From the NCBI GenBank assembly GCA_020859745.1, contig JAJBVQ010000270.1, positions 1-12,881 of the forward strand: a DNA stretch of 12,881 nucleotides, given 5' to 3'. A program made the translations under genes and the position numbers. This DNA comes from Rikenellaceae bacterium (lineage in GTDB: Bacteria > Bacteroidota > Bacteroidia > Bacteroidales > Rikenellaceae). Numbering within the stretch: position 1 is the first letter of the stretch; every line of letters begins with the position of its first letter. Below, in pieces: positions 6,918-12,881 of the stretch. Under the pieces are notes generated by a model that did not search any database, was not told the DNA's origin, and saw only the letters and a program-made list of their open reading frames with translations.

Positions 6918-7712
6918 TTACTGCCCGTCGATGATCCGGATTTTCACGGGATACATGTCCGGCAGGGTGCGTATGTTGCAGTCGATAAAATCCTTTCCGT
7001 GGAACAGCTTGATGACTCCCTGCGGGAACCAGAGCACGGCATTCTGCGGATCGACGGTAAACCAGCCATAACCTTTCAGGTAGCATTCCGCCCAGGCGTG
7101 GGAGCCTTCGACATCGCTTTGCGGCATATAGACGTAGCCGACGGCCATGCGGGTCGGGATGCCTTTGTGCCGCATCAGGGCGATAAAGAGGTTGGTATAT
7201 TCGCTGCAAGTGCCTTTGCGACGGTCGAGGATCGAATCCACGGGTAAGGTCGTGCAGCGGCCCGCGTCGAGTTCCATGGCCAGCTGCAGGTCGAACGTAA
7301 GGTAATTTTTAGCGAATTCCAGCCCTTTGCGGATCACGTCGATGGCGAGGGTCTCGTCACCCGTGAAAAGGGTGTCGGCAATGGCTTTGATGCGCGGACT
7401 GTCCGACCGGATCAATGCGGTCGGTTCGAGATACCGGGCGACGGAGTCGGGCCACGCATATCCGGGAAGGTAGGGCGCCGTTTTGGTCAGCCCGCGTCGG
7501 ACGGTATCGGCCACAGGTGGAAAGGCACTGAGTTCGATGCGGATGAGGGTGTCGCTTCGTTCGAGCACCTTGAGCACTTTCTGCGGATAGGTGTCGGCGG
7601 CTTTCAGGTCGATATTACCCGCACTGATCCGGTACGTCACGGGCCGGACTTGTGCCGGGAGGGAGATAATACCCGTCAGGGCAGCGGAAAATAGTAAAAG
7701 GATTCGTTTCAT
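6918..7712 (-). CDS. Exported transglutaminase-like (papain-fold) protein
   Basis: The 264-residue protein begins with a signal peptide (MKRILLLFSAALTGIISLPAQ), so it is probably periplasmic. The C-terminal half is a transglutaminase-core domain of the microbial type. The catalytic Cys is in RRKGTCSEYTNLFIALMR (C169), His in GSHAWAE (H205) and Asp in FTVDP (D221), all present in the right order and spacing. Such domains usually act as peptidases or amidases in bacteria rather than protein crosslinkers; the substrate is unknown. The N-terminal ~120 residues resemble the beta-sandwich region often placed before this domain. The gene lies just downstream of the ackA terminator. I see no convincing promoter in the short gap, so it may depend on readthrough or a weak promoter overlapping that hairpin. 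Confidence 0.85.
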   Translation of the reverse strand: MKRILLLFSAALTGIISLPAQVRPVTYRISAGNIDLKAADTYPQKVLKVLERSDTLIRIELSAFPPVADTVRRGLTKTAPYLPGYAWPDSVARYLEPTALIRSDSPRIKAIADTLFTGDETLAIDVIRKGLEFAKNYLTFDLQLAMELDAGRCTTLPVDSILDRRKGTCSEYTNLFIALMRHKGIPTRMAVGYVYMPQSDVEGSHAWAECYLKGYGWFTVDPQNAVLWFPQGVIKLFHGKDFIDCNIRTLPDMYPVKIRIIDGQ

Positions 7713-7730
7713 CTGTTCGTCTTGAGGGTT

Positions 7731-7777
7731 AATAAAATACCGTTACCGCCCCAATGGAATAGAGGCGGTAACGGTAT
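7731..7777 (-). terminator. Intrinsic terminator after ackA
   Basis: Perfect 14-bp arms (7737-7750 and 7764-7777) enclose a 13-nt loop. On the - strand the stem is followed by TTTATT. It sits about 57 bases past the ackA stop and just before the start of the transglutaminase gene, so it should end the crcB-pta-ackA transcript. Confidence 0.8.
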
Positions 7778-7833
7778 GATTCAATATGTCCGGCCGTGTA
7801 TTTCGGAAAGGGGCCGGAGGAGGTCAATAAAAG

Positions 7834-9069
7834 TTATTCGGCAGCGGCACTCGCTTCGGGCCGTTTCCGCAGTAGGCGGAAGGTGTCCGAAGCGATGACC
7901 AGCTCCTCGTTGGTGGTGGCCACCACGACCTTGACCGCGGAGTTCGGCGCGGAGATAATGGCGTCTTCGCCGTAAGCCTTGTCGTTGGCCTGGTTGTCCA
8001 GGTAAACGCCCATGCATTCCAGCCCTTTGCAAACGGTGTACCGCAGTTTGGCGACATTCTCGGCGATACCGCCCGTGAAGACGATCATGTCGGCCCCTTC
8101 CAGTTCCGCCATATAGGCCCCGACGAACCGTTTGATCCGGAACATGTACATATCCAGCGCCAGCTTGGCCCGGTCGTTGCCGTTTTCGGCCGCTTCGCGC
8201 ACGTCGCGCCAGTCGGACGAGATGCCGCTCACCCCCAGCAATCCGGACTGTTTGTTGATCAGGTCGGTCGCCTTCTGGGTATTCAGCCCCTCTTTGTCCA
8301 TGATCTCGAGCAGCACGCCGGGGTCGATCTCTCCGCTGCGGGTGCCCATCATCAGGCCGTCCACGGTGGTGAAGCCCATCGAGGTGTCGAACGATTTCCC
8401 GTCTTTGATGGCGGTGATCGAGGCCCCGTTGCCGATGTGGCAGGTGATGATCTTGGAGTGCTCGAAGTCCAGCCCGGTCATCTGGCAGGCTTTCTGCGCC
8501 ACGTATTTGTGGCTGGTCCCGTGGAACCCGTACCGGCGGATGCGGTCTTCTTCGTAGTATTTGTACGGGATGGCGTAGAGGTACGATTCCCGCGGCATGG
8601 TCTGGTGGAACGAGGTGTCGAACACGGCTACCTGCGGAATGGTCGGCAACAGCCGCTCAATGGACAAGATCCCTTTGAGGTTGGCGGGGTTGTGCAGCGG
8701 CGCGAGCTTGAAGCAGCTTTCGATCTGCTGCTTGACGGTCGGGTTGACGATGGCGCTGTCGGAGAAGTATTCTCCGCCGTGCGTCACGCGGTGCCCGGCG
8801 GCCGAGATCTCGCTCAGGCTCTGGATCACGCCGTGGTGCTCGTCGGTCAGGGCGTCGAGGATCAGGTTGATCCCGACCGAGTGGTCGGGAATGCTCTGCA
8901 CGAATTCGTATTTGGGTTTCCCGGTGGGTTTATGGGTCAGGATGCCGTCGGTCAGACCGATGCGTTCCACGAGGCCCTTGGCCAGCAGTTTGTGTTCCGT
9001 CTGGCTGGTCATCCGGATCAGCTGGTATTTGATGGACGAACTGCCGCAGTTCAGTACAAGAATGATCAT
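7834..9069 (-). CDS. ackA: Acetate kinase
   Basis: AckA makes ATP and acetate from acetyl phosphate and ADP, the final step of acetate fermentation, and is reversible. The 411-residue product has the family motifs in order: LVLNCGSSSIKY (N7, S10, S12), HRVTHGG with R94, AVFDTSFHQTMP with D151, YGFHGTSHKYV with H183, CHIGNGAS (210-217), GTRSGEIDPG with R244, FTGGIAENV (331-339) and NEEL with E389. Every residue I would match to the Methanosarcina enzyme active site is present. The start at 9069 (MIILVLN) fits the family exactly; the frame stays open upstream through the inverted-repeat element, but that extension has no AckA similarity. A short Ala-rich tail follows the last conserved helix. 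Pta is upstream in the same direction. Confidence 0.97.
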   Translation of the reverse strand: MIILVLNCGSSSIKYQLIRMTSQTEHKLLAKGLVERIGLTDGILTHKPTGKPKYEFVQSIPDHSVGINLILDALTDEHHGVIQSLSEISAAGHRVTHGGEYFSDSAIVNPTVKQQIESCFKLAPLHNPANLKGILSIERLLPTIPQVAVFDTSFHQTMPRESYLYAIPYKYYEEDRIRRYGFHGTSHKYVAQKACQMTGLDFEHSKIITCHIGNGASITAIKDGKSFDTSMGFTTVDGLMMGTRSGEIDPGVLLEIMDKEGLNTQKATDLINKQSGLLGVSGISSDWRDVREAAENGNDRAKLALDMYMFRIKRFVGAYMAELEGADMIVFTGGIAENVAKLRYTVCKGLECMGVYLDNQANDKAYGEDAIISAPNSAVKVVVATTNEELVIASDTFRLLRKRPEASAAAE

Positions 9070-9085
9070 TATTGCTTTTTTATTT

Positions 9086-9349
9086 GTTCGTTTGTCTGTA
9101 TTTGTGCCGTACCAGTTGTTTTGCTTGGCGGTTGTCGGCGGCGAGTTTAACGAGCCGCGCAGGCCGGAGCCACCCCCGGCGGAGGACTGCAACTCTTGTC
9201 GCTTGCGCGCCGCGATTGCGTCCCCGCTGGCTCCGGCCACAATGTGTGGGGGCAAAGCCAGCGAAGCCGGGTAGTTACAGCCCGGAAGCCCAACGGGTCC
9301 GCTCTTTAAAAAGCGGCATTTCGTACGGCACAAATACAGACAAACGAAC
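9086..9349. repeat. 264-bp element with perfect 27-bp inverted terminal repeats between pta and ackA
   Basis: Arms at 9086-9112 and 9323-9349 are exact reverse complements (27 of 27) and enclose 210 bp. The A/T-rich flanks extend the symmetry imperfectly towards ackA and pta. Inside, 9162-9172 (GGCCGGAGCCA) and 9228-9238 form a nested perfect 11-bp inverted repeat, CCACA/TGTGG (9237-9249) forms a small hairpin, and CCGCT/AGCGG (about 9299-9315) another. Each arm contains TGTATTTG, one base off a Bacteroidetes -7 element, facing inward. I see no target-site duplication, no transposase and no credible ORF. It fills nearly the whole 298-bp gap. It may be a MITE-like repeat, an invertible segment, or an RNA structure in the operon transcript. 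Confidence 0.8.
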
Positions 9350-9367
9350 GATTAAAGAAATCAGGAA

Positions 9368-10381
9368 TTATTTGCGTTCGGCCTGTGCCTGGCAAGCCGT
9401 GATAGCTACCAGATTGACAATATCGCTCACCGAGCAGCCGCGCGAAAGGTCATTGATCGGCGCCGCCATCCCCTGGAGGATCGGCCCGATCGCCTCGGCA
9501 TCCGCCAGGCGCTGTACCAGCTTGTAGGCGATGTTCCCCACTTCGAGGGTCGGGAAAACCAGCACGTTGGCCCGTCCGGCGATCTTCGAGCCCGGCGCCT
9601 TCTTGGCCCCCACGCCCGGCACGATGGCCGCATCTGCCTGCAGCTCGCCGTCGATCTTCATGTCCGGCGCCATCTCCTGCGCCAGCTTCGTCGCTTCGAC
9701 CACCTTGTCCACCATCTCGTGTTTGGCCGAACCTTTGGTCGAGAAGCTCAGCATCGCGATGCGCGGCTCCATACCTACGATAGCCCGCGTCGTTTTCCCC
9801 GTCTCCACGGCGATCTGCGCCAATTCCGGAGCCGTCGGATTCGGATGCACGGCGCAGTCGGCGAAGATCATCATCCCGTTCTCGCCGTAGTGCTTGTCTT
9901 TCAGGAGCATAATGAAAGCCCCCGACACCACCGAGATCCCCGGTTTGGTCTTGACATACTGGAACGCCGGCCTGAGCACATCCCCCGTCGCATTCCCGGC
10001 CCCGGCCACCTCGCCGTCGGCGTCGCCCGCCTTGATCATCATCACCGAGAGGTAGAGCGGATTGAGGATAAGCCGCTCGGCTTCCTCGCGGGTCAGCCCT
10101 TTCGAGGCACGGATCTGGAGCATCAAATCTACGTAAGCCTCCTTTTTCGGATGGTTGGCCGGGTCGACGATATGGATATCCCCGTTAATCACATGTTCCA
10201 GCCCCCAGTCGTCCGCCAGCCCCTTGAGTTCCTCCGGGTTGCCGATCAGGGTGATGTCCGCGATCCCCTGTTCCACGATCTCGTTGGCCGCGCGCATGGT
10301 GCGCTCCTCGTTGCCTTCCGGCAGCACGATCCGCTGTTTGGCCGACCGCGCCTGTTCTCTGATTCTGTCTAAAAGTTCCAT
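9368..10381 (-). CDS. pta: Phosphate acetyltransferase (short form)
   Basis: Pta converts acetyl-CoA and phosphate to acetyl phosphate and CoA, feeding AckA. The 337-residue protein is only the catalytic PTA/PTB domain, lacking the N-terminal regulatory domains of the long E. coli type. Motifs are MELLDRIREQA at the start, LPEGNEERT (20-28), GEVAGA (123-128), FADCAVHPNPT (173-183), MLSFSTKGSA (210-219), DGELQADAA (244-252), FPTLEVGNIAYKL (276-288), and GPILQG with PINDLSRG (299-315, R314 in the CoA-binding position). The ATG overlaps the crcB stop by one base (TAATG), suggesting translational coupling. The longer open frame upstream merely reads crcB in another frame. Downstream lies the 27-bp inverted-repeat element and then ackA. 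Confidence 0.97.
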   Translation of the reverse strand: MELLDRIREQARSAKQRIVLPEGNEERTMRAANEIVEQGIADITLIGNPEELKGLADDWGLEHVINGDIHIVDPANHPKKEAYVDLMLQIRASKGLTREEAERLILNPLYLSVMMIKAGDADGEVAGAGNATGDVLRPAFQYVKTKPGISVVSGAFIMLLKDKHYGENGMMIFADCAVHPNPTAPELAQIAVETGKTTRAIVGMEPRIAMLSFSTKGSAKHEMVDKVVEATKLAQEMAPDMKIDGELQADAAIVPGVGAKKAPGSKIAGRANVLVFPTLEVGNIAYKLVQRLADAEAIGPILQGMAAPINDLSRGCSVSDIVNLVAITACQAQAERK

Positions 10382-10761
10382 TATCTGGTGGTTTTTATTG
10401 TCATTCCTAAGAAAGCCGCCCCGATGCACAGCACGAGGCTCGCAACGATATAGAGCAAAGCCGTTGAAGTGTGCCCGTCGCGCAGGAGCCGCACGCTTTC
10501 GAGCGAAAAGGCGGAGAAAGTGGTGAATCCCCCGCAGAATCCCACTACCCCCAGCAGGTGCTGCGCCGATCCCTGTTCCGCATACCGCAGGAGCATCCCG
10601 ATCAGCAGCGATCCCGCCACGTTGACAGCCAGCGTAGCGACGGGAAAGCGCATCCCGCCGCCCCGCAGGGAAACCAGCGCGGCGATTCCTACCCCCACGC
10701 CGTAACGCAATACGGACCCGGCGAAGCCGCCGAGCCCCACCCACAGCAGGTTGCTCCACAT
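10381..10761 (-). CDS. crcB: Fluoride ion channel CrcB/FluC
   Basis: FluC forms a dimeric inner-membrane channel that lets toxic fluoride leave the cell. The 126-residue protein has the expected four hydrophobic segments and the family motifs: GGFAGSVLRY (11-20), the Asn of LAVNVAGSLLIG (N47), and GFCGGFTTFSAFSLE (74-88), which holds the phenylalanine-box and the central Na-site turn. I chose the ATG at 10761 because the promoter (10786-10817) lies between it and the more distal ATG at 10815. The gene leads a crcB-pta-ackA unit, its stop overlapping the pta start. No fluoride riboswitch is evident and the leader is only about 20 nt, so expression is probably constitutive. Confidence 0.93.
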   Translation of the reverse strand: MWSNLLWVGLGGFAGSVLRYGVGVGIAALVSLRGGGMRFPVATLAVNVAGSLLIGMLLRYAEQGSAQHLLGVVGFCGGFTTFSAFSLESVRLLRDGHTSTALLYIVASLVLCIGAAFLGMTIKTTR

Positions 10762-10785
10762 ATTTCTATGGCTTTTTGGTGCTAA

Positions 10786-10817
10786 CAAAGGTACTGTTTT
10801 CCACCCTAATTTCACAA
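10786..10817 (-). promoter_or_regulatory. crcB-pta-ackA promoter (Bacteroidetes type)
   Basis: On the - strand TTG (10817-10815) and a perfect TACCTTTG (10793-10786) are separated by 21 nt, matching the Bacteroidetes -33/-7 consensus. The start of transcription would be near 10780, about 20 nt before the crcB ATG, too short for a riboswitch. Confidence 0.75.
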
Positions 10818-10840
10818 GGTATATTCCGGTAATTAATTCG

Positions 10841-10848
10841 TACCTTCG
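10841..10848 (+). promoter_or_regulatory. Possible -7 element for the deoxyhypusine-synthase-like gene
   Basis: TACCTTCG is one base from TAnnTTTG and lies 33 bases upstream of the gene start at 10881, in the divergent gap shared with crcB. No clear -33 TTG is seen at the right distance, so this is tentative. Confidence 0.4.
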
Positions 10849-10880
10849 TCCCCGGTATTACAACATAAATCCCGTTAAAA

Positions 10881-11855
10881 ATGAGCAAAGGACCGATTTC
10901 ACAGTTCATTACACACAATTACCGCCACTTCAACGCCGCAGCGCTGGTGGATGCGGCCAAGGCATACGAGGAGCACATGAATGCCGGGGGCAAGATGATG
11001 ATCACCCTGGGGGGGGCGATGTCCACGGCCGAGCTGGGCATCTCGCTGGCCGAGATGATCCGCCAGGACAAGGTGCAGATCATCACCTGCACGGGGGCCA
11101 ACCTGGAGGAGGACCTGATGAACCTGGTAGCCCACTCGCACTACAAACGGGTGCCGAACTACCGCGACCTGACGCCGGTACAGGAGCGCGAGTTGCTGGA
11201 CAACCACCTGAACCGCGTGACGGACACCTGTATCCCGGAGGAGGAGGCTTTCCGCCGCCTGCAGGGGCATATGGAGAAGATTTGGAAAGATGCCGACGCC
11301 AAGGGGGAACGCTACCTGCCCTACGAATTCATGTATAAGCTGATCCGCAGCGGGGAGTTGGAGCAGTATTACGAGATCGACCCGAAGAACAGCTGGATGC
11401 TGGCCGCGTGCGAGAAGAACCTGCCGATCATCGTGCCGGGCTGGGAGGACTCGACGATGGGCAATATCTTCACGTCGTATGTCATCAAGGGCGAGATGAA
11501 GGCCTCGACGGTCAAAGGCGGGATCGAAACGATGATGTTCCTGTGCGACTGGTATAAGAAGAACAGCGGCGGCAAGGGCGTGGGCTTTTTCCAGATCGCG
11601 GGCGGTATCTCGGGCGACTTCCCGATCTGCTGCGTGCCGATGATGTACCAGGACCTGGGCTGGGAAGAGACTCCGTTCTGGGCTTACTTCTGCCAGATCT
11701 CGGACTCGACCACCTCCTACGGTTCCTATTCGGGGGCGGTGCCGAACGAGAAGATCACGTGGGGCAAGCTGGATATCGATACGCCGAAGTTTATCGTGGA
11801 ATCCGACGCTACGATCGTGGCGCCGCTGATGTTCGCCTATATCCTGGGCTGGTAG
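10881..11855 (+). CDS. Deoxyhypusine-synthase-family protein
   Basis: The 324-residue protein belongs to the deoxyhypusine synthase fold, NAD-dependent enzymes that transfer an aminobutyl group from spermidine. Bacteria have no eIF5A, so the substrate must differ, for example a polyamine as in homospermidine synthases. Family features are GGAMSTAELG (44-53), TCTGANLEEDL (69-79), the NAD-region HYKRVPNYRDL and PGWEDSTMGNIF, and SGAVPNEKITWGKLDIDTPKF (284-304). By eye, E290, W294 and K296 match human E323, W327 and the catalytic lysine K329. The human spermidine contacts H288, D313 and D316 appear replaced by D246, Y280 and Y283. It stands alone, divergent from crcB and followed by a strong terminator; neighbours give no pathway clue. 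Length is normal for the bacterial subgroup. Family is secure; the reaction is not. Confidence 0.9.
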   Translation: MSKGPISQFITHNYRHFNAAALVDAAKAYEEHMNAGGKMMITLGGAMSTAELGISLAEMIRQDKVQIITCTGANLEEDLMNLVAHSHYKRVPNYRDLTPVQERELLDNHLNRVTDTCIPEEEAFRRLQGHMEKIWKDADAKGERYLPYEFMYKLIRSGELEQYYEIDPKNSWMLAACEKNLPIIVPGWEDSTMGNIFTSYVIKGEMKASTVKGGIETMMFLCDWYKKNSGGKGVGFFQIAGGISGDFPICCVPMMYQDLGWEETPFWAYFCQISDSTTSYGSYSGAVPNEKITWGKLDIDTPKFIVESDATIVAPLMFAYILGW

Positions 11856-11877
11856 TTTATCACCTTGAATATTTGCG

Positions 11878-11916
11878 GGCGCGCTTTCTCCTTTACGGGA
11901 GAAAGCGCGCCTTTTT
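11878..11916 (+). terminator. Intrinsic terminator after the deoxyhypusine-synthase-like gene
   Basis: GGCGCGCTTTCTCC (11878-11891) pairs perfectly over 14 bp with 11898-11911 across a 6-nt loop, followed by TTTTT. It lies 22 bases after the stop codon and is a textbook intrinsic terminator. Confidence 0.92.
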
Positions 11917-12388
11917 ATTGAGGCCGGGGACGGTTACAGATATCTCCGGTTTCTATTTCGCGGGTTCGCAGAGCGACTGGACTTTCCCGCACAATGACGA
12001 CCTGTGGCAGGATTTGACTAAGACCCTTTTCGACCCCTGCCCGGCAGGCTGGCGGGTGCCGCGCAGCGGTGAAGTGGCGGGCGGACGTAATCCGTGGGGC
12101 TTTTTCACGGCGGATAACAGCTCCTGGAGCGAAACGACGGCAGCGTTGGCCGGAAGGCGATGGACGTTTCCGGAATCGAACGGCGGGGATGATTGGTATC
12201 CGCTGACCCCGCGCCGCTATTACACGAGCGGAAATTTTCAGTTGGAAACCGGTTTCTGCCACACGACGACGATCAGTTCCGAAACGCCTACCTCGGGCCG
12301 GCATTTCGTTTACAGCAAAGAGTGGGTACACAATTTCGAGTCGCATTCCCGCGCCCACGGTCATTCCGTCCGCTGCGTACGGGAGTGA
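11917..12388 (+). pseudogene. 5'-truncated FISUMP-domain protein remnant
   Basis: The frame from about 11917 to the TGA at 12386-12388 reads as the C-terminal half of a Fibrobacter-succinogenes-major-paralogous-domain protein, a family of exported Bacteroidetes proteins. Seen are GFYFAGSQSDWTFPHNDDLW, then TKTLFDPCPAGWRVPRSGE (the signature DPCPAGWRVP) and the typical end SVRCVRE. No signal peptide, lipobox or N-terminal half exists. The sequence begins immediately after the previous gene's terminator, and this part has no in-frame ATG. The open frame continues upstream only through the deoxyhypusine-synthase-like gene in another frame. I therefore read it as a remnant left by a deletion that removed the 5' part. 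Surviving codons show no stop or frameshift, which points to a fairly recent event. Confidence 0.75.
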
Positions 12389-12420
12389 CGGGGATACGGA
12401 AGGGGGAGACGGAGGAAATG

Positions 12421-12453
12421 AAAAAGCCTCCTTTCTACGCAGAGAAAGGAGGC
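12421..12453 (-). terminator. Intrinsic terminator of the CoA-transferase gene
   Basis: Perfect 11-bp arms (12426-12436 and 12443-12453) with a 6-nt loop are followed on the - strand by TTTTT (12425-12421). It lies 23 bases past the stop of the - strand gene. The + strand side has no T-run. Confidence 0.85.
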
Positions 12454-12476
12454 CTGAAAACAGATATGCCGTAGGT

Positions 12477-12881
12477 TTACTTCCCGCAGGTCATCTTAAT
12501 ATAAGTGTGGTGCGGCCCGAAACGCTCGAATGCCGCCCGGTCCAGCTCCTCGCGATGCTCCGGAGCCGCCACGCTGATCAACAGCCGCGCCCGCTCCTGC
12601 AACGTCCGTCCGTAGAGGTTGACAGCCCCGTATTCCGTCACGAACCAGTGCATGTGCGCGCGGGTAGTGACCACCCCCGCCCCCGGATTGAGGACCGGGG
12701 CGATCTTGCTGATCCCCTTGTTGGTGGTCGAAGGCATGGCTACGATCGCCTTGCCGTTTTTCGAGAGCGACGAACCGTAGATAAAGTCGATCTGTCCCCC
12801 GACGCCCGAATAGTGCTTGGTCCCGATCGAGTCGGCGCAGACCTGCCCGGTGATGTCCACCTGCAGGGCCGAGTTGATCGC
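12477..12881 (-). CDS. Acetyl-CoA hydrolase / acyl-CoA:acetate CoA-transferase, C-terminal part
   Basis: The open frame runs off the window end; 134 C-terminal residues are visible of a protein normally about 430-500 long. The sequence matches the C-terminal domain of the acetyl-CoA hydrolase/transferase family (which includes 4-hydroxybutyrate, butyrate and succinyl CoA-transferases): INSALQVDITGQVCADSIG, YSGVGGQIDFIYGSS, PGAGVVTTRAHMHWFVTEYG and LYGRTLQERARLLISVAAPEHREEL. Such enzymes move CoA between acetate and another acyl group, so the gene fits functionally with pta-ackA 2 kb away. Which acyl substrate is used cannot be told from this end. The GTG at 12860 is an internal valine codon, not the start. 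Confidence 0.9.
   Translation of the reverse strand, partial: AINSALQVDITGQVCADSIGTKHYSGVGGQIDFIYGSSLSKNGKAIVAMPSTTNKGISKIAPVLNPGAGVVTTRAHMHWFVTEYGAVNLYGRTLQERARLLISVAAPEHREELDRAAFERFGPHHTYIKMTCGK

Noticed and set aside
5272..7209. 645-codon open frame antisense to guaA
   Set aside because: It is Arg/His-rich with no domain. GuaA on the + strand is unambiguous, and the frame also overlaps the transglutaminase gene.
9070..9333. N-terminal extension of AckA through the inverted-repeat element
   Set aside because: The frame is open but the extension has no similarity to AckA, starts inside the repeat arm, and the family start MIILVLN is at 9069.
9086..9349. The repeat element as a complete insertion sequence or CRISPR unit
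   Set aside because: The 210-bp interior is too short for a transposase, I found no target-site duplication, and there are only two copies in inverted, not direct, orientation.
8437..9527. Three + strand open frames across ackA and the intergenic element
   Set aside because: They are antisense to ackA and pta or read through the GC-rich repeat, with Arg/Pro-rich composition and no recognisable domain.
10382..10759. Extended N-terminus of Pta over crcB
   Set aside because: The extension is crcB read in another frame. Short-form Pta starts at MELLDRIREQ, coupled to the crcB stop.
10762..10880. Fluoride riboswitch in front of crcB
   Set aside because: The promoter places the transcription start about 20 nt from the ATG, leaving no room for an aptamer, and I see no matching conserved core.

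Overview
The window looks like chromosomal DNA from a GC-rich member of the Bacteroidales. An Alistipes-like or other Rikenellaceae host is my best guess. The evidence is the Bacteroidetes-type promoter signature (TTG, then about 18-21 nt, then TAnnTTTG) before rpsA and crcB, a Fibrobacter-succinogenes-paralogous (FISUMP) domain remnant, a bacterial deoxyhypusine-synthase-like gene, and high GC without a plasmid or phage gene set. The first ~85 bases are runs of C and G that look like a contig-end artefact, so the window probably starts at an assembly break.

Left part, + strand (89-6849): the 3' part of pheT (Phe-tRNA synthetase beta), its terminator, a secreted protein of unknown function, rpsA (ribosomal protein S1) with its own promoter, rnz (RNase Z) overlapping rpsA by one base (TAATG), and guaA (GMP synthase) with its own -7 element. 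This is a translation, RNA-processing and nucleotide housekeeping block. The most unusual item here is a perfect 12-bp hairpin followed by eight T, placed inside the first 35 codons of rnz. It has the full form of an intrinsic terminator.

Middle part, - strand (6918-10761): reading in the direction of transcription, crcB/fluC (fluoride channel), pta (phosphotransacetylase; TAATG overlap with crcB), a 298-bp intergenic region, ackA (acetate kinase), a terminator, then an exported transglutaminase-like protein. Pta and AckA convert acetyl-CoA to acetate with ATP gain. The pta-ackA gap is almost filled by an undescribed-looking element: two perfect 27-bp inverted repeats enclosing 210 bp, with a nested 11-bp inverted repeat. 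It could be a MITE-like repeat, an invertible DNA segment, or a structured RNA domain in the operon transcript. It is the best candidate here for something new.

Right part: a + strand deoxyhypusine-synthase-family gene divergent from crcB, with a strong terminator. It keeps the catalytic lysine region but appears to have lost the spermidine-binding residues. Next come a 5'-truncated FISUMP-domain gene remnant, and the C-terminal end of an acetyl-CoA hydrolase/CoA-transferase gene on the - strand that runs off the window. That gene fits the acetate/acyl-CoA theme of pta-ackA. I saw no tRNA, rRNA, CRISPR array, intact insertion sequence or prophage gene.
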